64,000 bases of DNA, from positions 1 through 64,000 of the forward strand of contig JAHCBB010000026.1 in assembly GCA_019634635.1 (NCBI GenBank), written 5' to 3'. Under the pieces are notes generated by a model. That model searched no databases. It was not told where the DNA came from and saw only the letters and a program-made list of their open reading frames with translations. Positions 34,090 through 43,605 of this stretch are shown one piece after another. Both the position numbers and the translations under genes were made by a program. How positions within the stretch are numbered: position 1 is the stretch's first letter; the number at the start of each line of letters is the position of its first letter. Origin of the DNA: Verrucomicrobiia bacterium. Lineage in GTDB: Bacteria; Verrucomicrobiota; Verrucomicrobiia; Limisphaerales; UBA9464.

Positions 34090-34238
34090 GGTGCAGCATT
34101 CAGGTTCCGGATCGGTGGGACCACCCTCCGTTGTCGGGTGGCACGAAGGTCAACAGGTCAGGACCTACCAATCCTCCTTCAGGAGCTCTTGCACGACCTA
34201 ATTCGGGATTCTCGGGGAGGGCGCATGTACTGCGCCGA

Positions 34239-35027
34239 TCATCGGCCCGGCACACGTGCGGGGTCCCGGTAGAATTTGGCGAAGCTCCAGGCACCGGAGG
34301 AAAGCTTCGGGGCCATCAGAACATTCGACTGCAGGCTCTCCACATGGCCGTCGGCAAAGGACACCGTCTCCCGGCGCAGATGGCGGAACTGGAGGATGAA
34401 CAGGTCCTCGCGTGCAAAAAGCATTGAGCCCCAGCCTTCGCCCGGATTGGAAACGCCGCCAAAGGCATAGGAAGCATTCTGATTCCGGATCTCCGTGAGT
34501 GCGACGGTGTCGGACGGCGCCGCCAGGTCCTCGGGACGCACGGAAAATCCGAGGGCCATGACCCCGGTCTGGCGTGGGTTGCCCTCGCGTTGCTGCGCGT
34601 TGTCCACGTTGGCGTTCGCCCAGTAGTGGCGGCGTCCGAACTTGTGACTGGCGCAGACGAGCAGGTTGGTGATGCCGCCATAGGGGACCACGGATTCGTC
34701 CCAAGTGAGGTATCCCTTGGCGTTGCGGCCCGGGGTGTTCATGGATCCGCAAGGCAGGTATCCGCGCTGGTCGCCCACGTACAACATGCAGGCCAGCATC
34801 AACTGGCGGTTGTTGTTGAAGCACCGGGTCTTCTTGGCCTGTTCCTTGGCCCTGGCGAGGCCGGGCAGCAGCAGACTCGCCAGGATGGCGATGATGGCGA
34901 TCACCACCAGCAACTCGATCAGGGTAAACCCGTGGACTCCCGGCCGCCGACGGATGGCGCGCGGCTCCGGCGAGGCCGGCCTCCCGGCAGTCACCCCGCA
35001 GGCTCCCAGCCGGTTGCCGGAGTTCAT
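34239..35027 (-). CDS. Orphan prepilin-like protein (DUF1559/H-X9-DG type)
   Basis: 262 aa. A long 33-residue leader ends with the type III prepilin site HGFTLIELLVV (cleavage after Gly), then the usual hydrophobic helix and ARAKEQAKKTRCFNNNRQLMLACMLYV. Near the C-terminus, VSFADGHVESL matches the ADGH motif typical of the very abundant pseudopilin-like proteins of planctomycetes and verrucomicrobia. Probably exported and processed by a prepilin peptidase; role unknown. It lies in the same direction as the oxidoreductase gene upstream, with 284 bases between. Confidence 0.87.
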   Translation of the reverse strand: MNSGNRLGACGVTAGRPASPEPRAIRRRPGVHGFTLIELLVVIAIIAILASLLLPGLARAKEQAKKTRCFNNNRQLMLACMLYVGDQRGYLPCGSMNTPGRNAKGYLTWDESVVPYGGITNLLVCASHKFGRRHYWANANVDNAQQREGNPRQTGVMALGFSVRPEDLAAPSDTVALTEIRNQNASYAFGGVSNPGEGWGSMLFAREDLFILQFRHLRRETVSFADGHVESLQSNVLMAPKLSSGAWSFAKFYRDPARVPGR

Positions 35028-35210
35028 GCCGTTTTATGCAATGCACAGGGGGTTTGATGCAAACCGGAATTGCCGACGGCGACTGCGACCATCCCCAGCC
35101 GCCTGCCCGGGGGTGAAGATTTGACGCGGTGAACAACTCCAGGTTGCGCGGGTGTCATCCCGCGTGCGAGGGTTCCTGAGCATTGTGGCGGATCCGTCCG
35201 CTCCGGTGTG

Positions 35211-35255
35211 GGGCGGCCCGCGCAGCAGACCTCCATGTGGGCCGCCCTTTTTTTT
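35211..35255 (+). terminator. Strong intrinsic terminator without an upstream gene
   Basis: Perfect 9-bp stem (GGGCGGCCC with GGGCCGCCC, 19-base loop) followed by eight Ts, oriented rightward. Both neighbouring genes run leftward, so it cannot serve them. It implies a short rightward transcript, perhaps a small RNA, starting within roughly 35040-35180. No known RNA family was recognised in that interval. Confidence 0.65.
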
Positions 35256-35311
35256 GTCCGGGTGCCGGGCGATGCCTGGCCACCTGCAGCTCCGGACCCT
35301 GACCCTGACCT

Positions 35312-36481
35312 TCAGCCGCGGACGTCGAGGCGCGTCCAGGCGGCGTTGGCCTTCGATGATGCGACGACGGCTTCAATGAATGCCATGCCGCGGACGCCAT
35401 CCTCGATCGTCGGGAAATCGAGTGCCGGGTCCTCCTTCGCCAGCTTGCGTTTTTCCAGCCGCGCCCGGATTGCGGCGGCAAAGCTGCGGTACAGGTTGGC
35501 GAAGGCCTCCAGATAACCCTCCGGATGCGCCGGCGGCGTGCGACCCGCGGCCTTGGCGGCGGTTCCGAGGTAGCCGTTGGCCGTGCGGTACACCTGCATG
35601 GGCTGATCGGGCCACTTCAGCAGGAGCGTGTTGGGTTCGCGCTGGTGCCATTCGAGCCCGCCCAGTTCGCCATACACCCGCAGGTTGAGGTTGTTTTCCT
35701 CGCCGACGCTGATCTGGGAGCTGTGCAACACCCCCTTGGCACCCCCCTTGAACCGGAGCAGCACGTTGCCGTCGTCATCCAGCTTGCGCCCCTTGACGAA
35801 CGCCGTGATGTCGGCGGCCAGTTCCGAGATCTGCAGTCCGGTCACGTACTCGGCGAGGTTTTCCGCATGGGTGCCGATGTCGCCGATGCAGCCCGCGGCG
35901 CCGCTCCGCTTGGGGTCGGTGCGCCAGGAGGCCTGCTTTTGTCCGGACGCCTCGATGCGGGTCGCCAGCCAGCCCTGGGGGTATTCGACCACCACTTTGC
36001 GGATTTTCCCGAGCCGGCCGGAGCGGACGAGTTCGCGCGCCTCCTTCACCAGCGGGTAGCCGGTGTAATTGTGGGTCAGACCGTAGAGCAGCCCGGACTT
36101 CCGGACGAGCACCTGCAGGGTTCGGGCCTCGGCCAGATCGAACGTGGCGGGCTTGTCGCTCAGCACGTGGAATCCATTTTCCAGCGCCATTTTTGCCGGC
36201 GGGAAATGCATGTGATTGGGGGTGACGATCGCGACGAAATCCATCCGCTCCCCCTCGGGCAGGGCCCGCTCTGCCTCGATCATCTCTGCATAGCTTCCGT
36301 AGCAACGGGAGGGAGGCAGGTAGAGATCGGCGCCGCTGGCGCGGGACTTTTCGGGATCCGAGGAAAAGGCGCCGCAGACGAGCTCGATCTGGCCATCCAT
36401 GTTCGCCGCGATGCGATGCACCGCGCCGATGAACGCCCCGCGTCCGCCGCCAACCATGCCGTAGCGAATTTTTCTGCTCAT
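35312..36481 (-). CDS. Gfo/Idh/MocA family oxidoreductase
   Basis: 389-aa NAD(P)-dependent oxidoreductase. Seen: N-terminal Rossmann motif YGMVGGGRGAFIG, the AIVTPNHMHF strand, and the conserved Lys in SDKPATFD (EKP in most members). The C-terminal alpha/beta domain contains GDIGTHAENLAEYVTG with a candidate catalytic His. It has no signal peptide, so it is cytoplasmic, unlike the Tat-exported relative at 37398. Members of this set act on sugars, inositols and sugar phosphates; the substrate is not predictable. Confidence 0.9.
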   Translation of the reverse strand: MSRKIRYGMVGGGRGAFIGAVHRIAANMDGQIELVCGAFSSDPEKSRASGADLYLPPSRCYGSYAEMIEAERALPEGERMDFVAIVTPNHMHFPPAKMALENGFHVLSDKPATFDLAEARTLQVLVRKSGLLYGLTHNYTGYPLVKEARELVRSGRLGKIRKVVVEYPQGWLATRIEASGQKQASWRTDPKRSGAAGCIGDIGTHAENLAEYVTGLQISELAADITAFVKGRKLDDDGNVLLRFKGGAKGVLHSSQISVGEENNLNLRVYGELGGLEWHQREPNTLLLKWPDQPMQVYRTANGYLGTAAKAAGRTPPAHPEGYLEAFANLYRSFAAAIRARLEKRKLAKEDPALDFPTIEDGVRGMAFIEAVVASSKANAAWTRLDVRG

Positions 36482-36507
36482 GAAGTTAGGGAGTGAGTCC
36501 GGGAAAG

Positions 36508-36521
36508 GCTGGCAAGCCAGC
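36508..36521. repeat. Short palindrome
   Basis: GCTGGC and GCCAGC around AA, in the gap upstream of the oxidoreductase gene at 35312. Possible member of the dispersed palindrome set; too short to be certain. Confidence 0.3.
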
Positions 36522-36643
36522 GATCCAAGGAACGGGGCGACCCTATCTCCTTGCCTTCGTGGGCGTCAACGCGCCCGACACGATGCCTGGTTCCGCAGTC
36601 ACGGCCATGAACTCCATTCTGGAAACGCGTGACTGGAGTGACT

Positions 36644-37204
36644 TCAAGTGTTTCGGCCTGGAACCGTTCCACGGCCGCGTTCCGCCCGTCCGCGGCCCAC
36701 CCCGTGTGGGCACGGAACCCCGAAGGCGACCTGTGGCGCAAGGGACTGCGGCGGTTGCCGTTGCGGATGCGAACGACCGGCCGGTCGCTCCATGGGGCGG
36801 ATTTTGCCCTCCATGGGAAGTTTGTAGTACTCAACGCGCCCATCCCGGAGGAGAAGCAGGACATGATGGAGCGATCGCCCCCCAAAGTACACGTTGACCA
36901 GCCATCCGAATTCGTGTCGTCCGCCTCCGGCCCGATCCCGAGCATAGAGAGATCCCTTGAACGGCTCGTAGCTCCGGAACGGCAACATCAGGAAGTCTGA
37001 AGCTTCCTCGTGGAAGGCAGGGTCAACCACCCTCGCAAACTGCCGCACGGCGGCATCCACCTCCTCGGCGCTGGGGGCGGGCCCGAATCGTGCATTGGAT
37101 ACCTGCTCTCGCGTGGGTCTCGGGTCACTGGCGCACGACATCAACAGCGAGACAGCGGACACGGCGACCATGGCCTTGAGTCGGATTTGCAACCGGGCAT
37201 TCAT
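36644..37204 (-). CDS. Putative lipoprotein of unknown function
   Basis: 186 aa from the ATG at 37204. Signal peptide with lipobox LMSC (Cys about residue 24), then a domain of about 100 residues (SAEEVDAAVRQFARVVDP; GWLVNVYFGGRS; LLLLRDGRVEYYKLPMEG). After about residue 130 the sequence turns into an Arg/Gly/Pro-rich tail that does not look folded, so the original gene may have ended near there and been extended by a frameshift or a lost stop. No family recognised. Confidence 0.6.
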   Translation of the reverse strand: MNARLQIRLKAMVAVSAVSLLMSCASDPRPTREQVSNARFGPAPSAEEVDAAVRQFARVVDPAFHEEASDFLMLPFRSYEPFKGSLYARDRAGGGRHEFGWLVNVYFGGRSLHHVLLLLRDGRVEYYKLPMEGKIRPMERPAGRSHPQRQPPQSLAPQVAFGVPCPHGVGRGRAERGRGTVPGRNT

Positions 37205-37397
37205 GCCTTGAGACGTTCGACCTGGCACCGAGGGTCGCCGGCGAAACCGGCCGGTGCCGCAGCGCTCCCGCTGCCGGGACGCCTGTTCTCGACGCGTCAC
37301 GCGGTTCCTTCGAGCCTGCTTCGAGGCATGCTGGAGTGACAGCGTGAACTGCTCTCCAGGCGAAGCACCGGACCCGGGCTCGTGCGGCCCGCCCGAT

Positions 37398-38810
37398 TCA
37401 AACGGTCCAGCCGGCCCGGTTCTCCCGCTTCACGAAGCGGGCGGCCTCGGGAATATTGGGCGAGCGCATGTTGGGGCCGTCCCACTCCATCACACGCCCT
37501 TCGCCCACGCGAACTGCGACGCAGCCGAGCAGGATGATCTCGGTGAGATAGGCCGCGATGTCGAAATTGGAGTAGGCCGGGGTGCCGTCCCGCATCATCC
37601 GGAACCATTCCTCGCTGTGTCCCGGAGAGCGCGGAATGGACTCCGCCACGGCCCGCGCCGCCTCGTGCTGGTCCCCGGGGGTGTAGGCGTTCTCGGCGTC
37701 CGCCATGAGGAAAAACCTGGAACCGTAGTCATCGGGTGAGAACAGCTTGCCGCGCTCTCCGACGAGGAGGCATCCGCTGGCCGGGAGCGTCCCCTGGAGG
37801 GCCACGATTTCGCGGGTGAGGTCGGCGGACGGGCGCAGCGGACCCAGATCCTGATCCCCCGGATTGCCGTCGTACCACCAGAACTTGAGCGGGGGGAGTC
37901 CATCCCGCTCGGGAAATTCGAAGCGGAGTCGCGAGGTTTTGGGAAAGGTCTCGGGAAACATTTCGGACGTGATTTCGGCGACCACGCGGGTGGGGTATCC
38001 GAGCTTCAGGGCACGGAAGGGCATGTTGACCGTGTGGCAGGCCATGTCGCCCAGGGCTCCAGTGCCGAAATCGTTCCAGCCGCGCCAGGCGAAGGCGTGG
38101 TACACGCCGCTCTTGTACGGACGGAACGGCGCCGGTCCGAGCCAGAGGTCCCAGTCGAGAGCTGCGGGCACCGGATCGGACCCTCCCGGCCGTGCGAGAC
38201 CCTGGGGCCAGACCGGGCGGTTGGACCAGACGTGGAGTTCACGCACCGGGCCGATCACGCCCGACTGGATCACCTCGACGGCGCGGCGGAGTCCGGAGCC
38301 CGCGCTGCCCTGGTTGCCCATCTGGGTCGCCAACTTTTTGTCGCGGGCCAGTTGGCGCAGTTCCCGAGCCTCGAAGACGGTCTGGGTGAGCGGTTTCTGG
38401 CAGTAGATGTGTTTGCCCATCTTCATGGCCATGGCGGCGGCAACCCCGTGAACGTGATCGGGTGTGGAAATGGTGACGGCGTCCACCGAGGAGCCGAGTT
38501 CCTCCAGCATCCTGCGAAAGTCCGCGTACCGCCGGGCCTCGGGAAATTTCTGGGCCTTTTTCGCCAGCGACTCGGAATCCACATCGCAAAGGCCAACGAT
38601 GGTTCCGCCGCAGCGTGCGGCGTCGTCCGTGTCGCTGGAGCCCTTGCCACCGACGCCGATGCAGGCCACCTGGATGCGGTCGTTGGCTCCGAGCACCCGG
38701 CCCACGTACGGAAAGGCCAGCGCCGCCCCCGTGGCGACAGCGCCGCGACGCAGGAACTGGCGGCGGTTCGGATGGCGCGGGAATGAATCGGAATCACCGG
38801 AGGTCTTCAT
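37398..38810 (-). CDS. Tat-exported Gfo/Idh/MocA family oxidoreductase
   Basis: 470 aa from the ATG at 38810. A twin-arginine signal (NRRQFLRRGAVATGAALAF) shows export of a folded, cofactor-loaded protein. The Rossmann motif ACIGVGGKG, VTISTPDHVHG and the catalytic Lys in CQKPLTQT follow. The C-terminal half (WDLWLGPAPFRPY; GTGALGDMACHTVNM) is the large exported branch typical of this phylum. Probably acts on sugar derivatives in the periplasm. Upstream in-frame codons to 39002 are rejected because they would bury the Tat signal. Confidence 0.92.
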   Translation of the reverse strand: MKTSGDSDSFPRHPNRRQFLRRGAVATGAALAFPYVGRVLGANDRIQVACIGVGGKGSSDTDDAARCGGTIVGLCDVDSESLAKKAQKFPEARRYADFRRMLEELGSSVDAVTISTPDHVHGVAAAMAMKMGKHIYCQKPLTQTVFEARELRQLARDKKLATQMGNQGSAGSGLRRAVEVIQSGVIGPVRELHVWSNRPVWPQGLARPGGSDPVPAALDWDLWLGPAPFRPYKSGVYHAFAWRGWNDFGTGALGDMACHTVNMPFRALKLGYPTRVVAEITSEMFPETFPKTSRLRFEFPERDGLPPLKFWWYDGNPGDQDLGPLRPSADLTREIVALQGTLPASGCLLVGERGKLFSPDDYGSRFFLMADAENAYTPGDQHEAARAVAESIPRSPGHSEEWFRMMRDGTPAYSNFDIAAYLTEIILLGCVAVRVGEGRVMEWDGPNMRSPNIPEAARFVKRENRAGWTV

Positions 38811-38991
38811 AGGAGTGCCGGGGAGGTTGCCGGAGGTCCGGGCGAAAATGAACGAAAATGCAGACAGGTATTTCGCGACCTTCTCCGTCCGTTCACTTGA
38901 CGGTTTAGAGGCTCCTGAACAGGCTGAAACACCGGCCATACGACGGGCGACGTAAACCCGGGCACTTGAACCCCAACCCACATCAGGACCC

Positions 38992-39996
38992 ATGCTTCGC
39001 AAATCAATCCTCCTGCAAATTCTTCTGGCACCGGCACTGCAGGCGGCCGGTGACGGCGTCGTCCTCCATCAAGCCGCTGACACGCTTCGGAACATTCCGT
39101 CCCGGCTATGGACGGTGGTCTTCTCCCCGGACGGCGGACGGCTGGCCACCACGGCCGGGTGGGACAGCCCCAAGGAACCGGGGGAATTGACGGTGTGGGA
39201 GGTTGCCACCCGGAAGCGCCAGTGGGTCTGGCAGCAGGATTCAACGGTGCGTTGCGCCGCCTTTTCTGCGTCGGGCGACCGTCTCGCGTTTGGGGATTTC
39301 GATGGAGGGGTCCGGGTGATGGATCTTGCGTCCGGCAGGATCACCCTGACCCTGCCAAAGCAGGTCAAGTTGGTGAATTCGGTCTCATTCACTCCCGATG
39401 GCGCCTCCCTGGTGACCGGGGGATTCGACGGGAGCGTTCGCCTTCACGACGCCTCCACCGGCAGCCGCATGGCCGAATATTCGATGCCCGACGTTGGCGT
39501 CACGGCCGTCGCGATCGCTCCCGATGGCCGGCACCTCGTGGCCTGTACGTGGCCGGGCACCGCCGTTGCCCTGGACCTGCCGGCCCTGAAGCCCGTGGGC
39601 GACGCGGTGGTCACCGGGAAGGGGATTGCCGAGGTCCTCGTATTTCGTCCCGACGGCCTCGTGGCATTCACCGGCAATTGGGACGGCTCGGTGAAGCAAT
39701 GGGATTTCGGGGCCGGCGGGCTCCGGAACCCGGTGGAACTTCTGAAGCGCAAGGATTCCATCCAGAATCTCGCGATGTCGCCGGACGGGTCCACGCTGGC
39801 CGTTGCCGATGCGTTTGGTGATGTGGTGCTCTGGAACCTGTCCGCCGGGCGCCAGGAGGCGGTGGTGGACGCGCACCCCGACCGCTGCTTTGGACTGGCC
39901 TTCTCGCCGGATGGCCGGCAATTCGCGACCGCCGGTTGGGACCGGAAGTTGCGCCTGTGGGACACGACCACCCGCGAGCGGGTCGCCGACTTTTGA
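38992..39996 (+). CDS. Exported WD40-like propeller protein
   Basis: 334 aa. A short signal peptide (SILLQILLAPALQAAG) is followed by seven WD40-like repeats, for example 'LWTVVFSPDGGRLATTAG', 'VNSVSFTPDGASLVTGGFDGSVRLHD', 'IQNLAMSPDGSTLAVADAFGDVVLWN' and 'CFGLAFSPDGRQFATAGWDRKLRLWD'. This gives a single seven-bladed propeller and no other domain. Likely a periplasmic interaction or sensor protein. It is divergent from the Tat oxidoreductase gene, with 181 bases between starts. Confidence 0.87.
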   Translation: MLRKSILLQILLAPALQAAGDGVVLHQAADTLRNIPSRLWTVVFSPDGGRLATTAGWDSPKEPGELTVWEVATRKRQWVWQQDSTVRCAAFSASGDRLAFGDFDGGVRVMDLASGRITLTLPKQVKLVNSVSFTPDGASLVTGGFDGSVRLHDASTGSRMAEYSMPDVGVTAVAIAPDGRHLVACTWPGTAVALDLPALKPVGDAVVTGKGIAEVLVFRPDGLVAFTGNWDGSVKQWDFGAGGLRNPVELLKRKDSIQNLAMSPDGSTLAVADAFGDVVLWNLSAGRQEAVVDAHPDRCFGLAFSPDGRQFATAGWDRKLRLWDTTTRERVADF

Positions 39997-40135
39997 GGGC
40001 CTCCGGTCCGGGGCGGTGATCGGCCGGGATCAGGCCGGGATCCACTGTGGTCCGTTTGGGCCGCGGGGTGGAACGATTCCCGGGATTCCCGGATTGCCCC
40101 AGAGAGGATTCCGGTGGGACACTCCGCTCGTTCCC

Positions 40136-40870
40136 ATGAAGCGTCGTCTCCGGCTTTCTGCTCTCAAGCCAGGCTCCGCGGCCGCGTTCACCCTGATCGA
40201 GTTGCTGGTCGTGATCGCGATCATCGCCGTGCTGGCGGGAATGCTGATGCCCGCGCTGGGGCGGGCACGGGAACGGGCGCGTTCCCTGCAGTGCCTCAAC
40301 AACCTCCGGCAGCTTGGGCTGGCGACGATGCTGTATGTGGACGAGAACCGCGGCAGCTTTCCTGAGCGCCGGAACGAGCGTCGCTGGCCCACGCAATTGC
40401 TGCCCGGGTACCGGCAGGTGTCCCTGTTGCAATGCCCCAACGACCGGCGGCGTCGCTCCCGGGCGGAGGCGTCCGCCGCGGCCCGAAATCCCGACCTGGC
40501 GCTTCGCAGCTATATTTACAACGGGTTCAACGACCATTTCCGGCTTCGCTTCGGCCATTCGAGCGCCGAGCAGTCGTTGAACCGGCCCATGCCGGAATCC
40601 GCGATCACCGAGCCGACACTGACCATCGTGATCGGGGAAAAGCTGACCAATTCGGACCACTTCTACATGGACTTCCTCGAGGGCAACGACCGGGACCAGA
40701 TCCATCGCAACGTGCACGCCGGCGGCAGCCGGCGGAACCGTGCCGGTGGATCGAACTACACCTTTGCGGACGGCCACGCGGAATTCATCCGGTACCGTGG
40801 CGCCCTCTTCCCGCTCAATCTGTGGGCGGTGACCGAGACCTTCCGAACCAACCGCGCCCTCGCGAACTGA
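40136..40870 (+). CDS. Orphan prepilin-like protein (H-X9-DG type)
   Basis: 244 aa. Prepilin site AAAFTLIELLVV with Ala17, not Gly, before the cleaved Phe, followed by the hydrophobic helix and ARERARSLQCLNNLRQLGLATMLY. The C-terminus has NYTFADGHAEFIRY, the ADGH motif of this family. It is similar in plan to the protein at 34239 but clearly diverged. Start at the ATG 40136; there is no ribosome-binding site. The frame is open further upstream, but that part has no protein-like character. Confidence 0.86.
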   Translation: MKRRLRLSALKPGSAAAFTLIELLVVIAIIAVLAGMLMPALGRARERARSLQCLNNLRQLGLATMLYVDENRGSFPERRNERRWPTQLLPGYRQVSLLQCPNDRRRRSRAEASAAARNPDLALRSYIYNGFNDHFRLRFGHSSAEQSLNRPMPESAITEPTLTIVIGEKLTNSDHFYMDFLEGNDRDQIHRNVHAGGSRRNRAGGSNYTFADGHAEFIRYRGALFPLNLWAVTETFRTNRALAN

Positions 40871-41052
40871 CCGGTGAGTTGCAGCGAGTTGCGGGTGGTT
40901 CTTGTTTAGGATCCCCCGAACACCGCGGTCGGCGAAACGGTGGTCCATGACGATGTGGCTCGGGAAAACGGGTGGCAAAACGGGCGGGAAACGGCGTTGC
41001 CACACACCGGGTCGGGTGGTAGACCGACGGGAAGATCGGGAAGCTGGAACCA

Positions 41053-41073
41053 CGACGCCGTCCGACGGCGTCG
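41053..41073. repeat. Palindrome upstream of the DUF1592 gene
   Basis: 10-base arms CGACGCCGTC and GACGGCGTCG around a single C, about 30 bases before the start at 41104. No T-tract. It could be an operator-like site or one of the dispersed palindromes. Confidence 0.4.
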
Positions 41074-41103
41074 CACCGCAAACCCTGTGCTGACAGATCA
41101 TTG

Positions 41104-43605
41104 ATGATACGTGTGCGTAAAAAATTCGGCCGCCATTTTTGTGCCCTTCTGGGGGGCTTTGGCGTGGCTGGATTCCTGATGGCCAGTGAGACCGAATTCG
41201 CTGCGAAGGTGCAGCCGTTGCTGGCGAACTACTGTTACGACTGCCACGGGGATGGCGCGGCCAAGGGCAACGTGACGTTCGACGGGTTCAAATCGCACAC
41301 CGAGCGGACCCGCGATACCGATTTCTGGCTGAATGTCCTTCGGAACCTCCGTGCGGAGGTCATGCCTCCGGCGAAAAAGGAACGCCCCACCGCCGACGAA
41401 CTGGCATGGATCGAGCGATGGATCAAATCGGATGTCTTCAAGCTGGATCCGCTGAATCCGGATCCTGGACGGGTCACGCTGCGGCGCCTGAACCGGGTCG
41501 AATACCAAAATACGATTCGCGACCTGATGGGCGTGGAGTTTCGCGCCTTTGAGGAATTCCCGCCGGACGACACGGGCTACGGTTTTGACAACATCGGCGA
41601 TGTGTTGGCCACGTCTCCCCTGTTGTTGGAGAAGTACATGGACGCGGCTGAAACCATTGTGTCCCAAGCCGTTCCGGTGGTTTCCCGGGTGGTTGCCGAG
41701 CAGCGGGCGGGCGGGGGGGAGTTCAAGAGCGCGGACGGCAAGACCGATGCGCGGAGCATCAGCTTCTATCAGGCGGCAACAGTTTCCCGAGTCTTCCAAG
41801 CGGCGCAGCCGGGCGAGTACCGCCTGGTGCTCGACGCAAACGTGTCCGGGGCGTTCGATTTCGATCCGGGACGCATGAAGCTGACCGTCCGGCTGGGCGA
41901 TGAGATCCTGCTGGAGGAGGAGCACAAGTGGCAGGACGGCAGGAAGGTGAACCATGAGTTTACCCGGGAGCTTCCGGCCGGTGAGCATCGGGTGAGCCTG
42001 AACCTTGAGCCGCTGGTCCCGGAGGAGCAGAAAAAGACGCGGGTGGATTTCCGACTGCGCTCGGTGACGCTGCAAGGTCCGCTGGCCCCCGAACAGTGGG
42101 TGCATCCGCCGAACTACGACCGCTTCTTCACGCGGGATGAACCCCCGACGGACCCGGCGGAACGGCGGGGGTATGCGGGTGAAATTCTGGACCGGTTCGC
42201 GTCGCTGGCCTTCCGGCGTCCGGTGGAGGAGCGGACGGTGACCCGGTTGACCGGCATCGCCGAGGATGAGTATTCCCGGCCGGGCAGGACCTTCGAGGCC
42301 GGTGTCGCGCGGGCGATGGTCGCGGTGCTCGCCTCGCCGCGTTTCTTGTTCCGTACGGAGGGTGTTGAGCCGGAGAGCGCGGCCGGCCGGCACCCGAACC
42401 TGGACGAGTACTCCCTGGCGTCGCGACTCTCGTATTTTCTCTGGTCCACCATGCCCGACGGGGAATTGTTCGATCTCGCGGCGCGCGGGGAGCTTCGCAA
42501 GCACCAGACGGCGCAGGTCCATCGCATGCTGGCCGACCGGCGCGCTGGCCAGTTCGTCGAAAATTTCGTCGGGCAATGGCTGCTCGCGCGGGATGTCGAG
42601 GGCATCAGCATCAACGAGCGCAGCGTGCTGGCGCGCGAATCGGCGCCGGATCGTGAACAGGAGAAGCTCCGGGCGCGCTTTGCGGCATTGCGGGATCTCC
42701 CCGCCGAGCAGCTGACGTCCGAACAACAAGAGGAACTGGAGGCGTTGCGCGCCTCCTTCCGCCGGCGCCGGGGTCCCACCGTCGAGTTGACCACCGAGCT
42801 GCGGCGCGCCATGCGGCGGGAAACCGAGGCGACGTTTGAACACGTCCTCAGGGAGGATCGCCAGATCACCGAGCTGATTGACGCGAACTATGCGTTTCTG
42901 AACGAACCGCTGGCCGGCCACTACGGCGTGCCCGACGTGAGCGGCGAAGACTTCCGCAAAGTGGCCCTGCCACCGGACAGCCCGCGCGGGGGCGTGCTGA
43001 CGCAGGGCAGCGTGCTGGTGGTCACGTCGAATCCCACCCGCACGTCGCCGGTGAAGCGCGGCGTTTTCCTGCTGGATCAGATCCTCGGAACCCCGGCGCC
43101 GCCGCCGCCGGCGGACGTTCCGGACCTTGAGGAGGCGGAGAAGGAGTTCAAGGATCGGGAACCCACGTTGCGCGAGACGCTTGAGCGCCACCGCAGCCAG
43201 GCCCTTTGCAAGTCCTGCCATGACCGCATGGATCCGCTGGGGCTGGCCCTGGAGAGTTTCAATGCCCTCGGCATGTGGCGGGAGATGGAACGGGGTCACC
43301 CGGTGGACCCCGGCGGCGTGTTGATCACCGGCGAGCGATTTGCCGACATCCGGGAGCTGAAGCGAATTCTCGCGACGGAGCGCCGGCTGGACTTCTACCG
43401 CTGCCTCACGGGGAAGCTGATGACCTACGCGCTGGGGCGGGGGATTGAATTTTACGACACGCAGGCGGTGGACGACATTGTCGCACGCCTCCAACGCGAA
43501 GACGGCCGGTTCTCGGCGCTGCTGCTCGGCGTCATCGAGTCGGCTCCGTTTCAAAAGCGGCGCGCCGGCGGCGGTCCCGTTGTGGTGACTCCGGAGAACG
43601 AATGA
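41104..43605 (+). CDS. DUF1592-type cytochrome c protein
   Basis: 833-aa exported protein with the multi-domain order known from planctomycetes and verrucomicrobia: an N-terminal planctomycete cytochrome c (haem motif CYDCH at 44-48), DUF1587 (RLNRVEYQNTIRDLMG), DUF1595/DUF1592 (DEYSLASRLSYFLWSTMPDGEL; FVGQWL), DUF1588 (RGGVLTQGSVLVVTSNPTRTSPVKRG; a second CxxCH, CKSCH, near 702) and DUF1585 at the C-terminus. The signal peptide is short. It is always found next to a DUF1552 gene, as here (ATGA overlap), so the two form a complex or pathway of unknown substrate, probably oxidative. ATG at 41104 is preferred to TTG at 41101. Confidence 0.92.
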   Translation: MIRVRKKFGRHFCALLGGFGVAGFLMASETEFAAKVQPLLANYCYDCHGDGAAKGNVTFDGFKSHTERTRDTDFWLNVLRNLRAEVMPPAKKERPTADELAWIERWIKSDVFKLDPLNPDPGRVTLRRLNRVEYQNTIRDLMGVEFRAFEEFPPDDTGYGFDNIGDVLATSPLLLEKYMDAAETIVSQAVPVVSRVVAEQRAGGGEFKSADGKTDARSISFYQAATVSRVFQAAQPGEYRLVLDANVSGAFDFDPGRMKLTVRLGDEILLEEEHKWQDGRKVNHEFTRELPAGEHRVSLNLEPLVPEEQKKTRVDFRLRSVTLQGPLAPEQWVHPPNYDRFFTRDEPPTDPAERRGYAGEILDRFASLAFRRPVEERTVTRLTGIAEDEYSRPGRTFEAGVARAMVAVLASPRFLFRTEGVEPESAAGRHPNLDEYSLASRLSYFLWSTMPDGELFDLAARGELRKHQTAQVHRMLADRRAGQFVENFVGQWLLARDVEGISINERSVLARESAPDREQEKLRARFAALRDLPAEQLTSEQQEELEALRASFRRRRGPTVELTTELRRAMRRETEATFEHVLREDRQITELIDANYAFLNEPLAGHYGVPDVSGEDFRKVALPPDSPRGGVLTQGSVLVVTSNPTRTSPVKRGVFLLDQILGTPAPPPPADVPDLEEAEKEFKDREPTLRETLERHRSQALCKSCHDRMDPLGLALESFNALGMWREMERGHPVDPGGVLITGERFADIRELKRILATERRLDFYRCLTGKLMTYALGRGIEFYDTQAVDDIVARLQREDGRFSALLLGVIESAPFQKRRAGGGPVVVTPENE

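Noticed and set aside
35040..35255. Possible SRP, 6S or RNase P RNA ahead of the orphan terminator
   Set aside because: Diagnostic core sequences of these RNAs were not found; left as an unassigned transcript.
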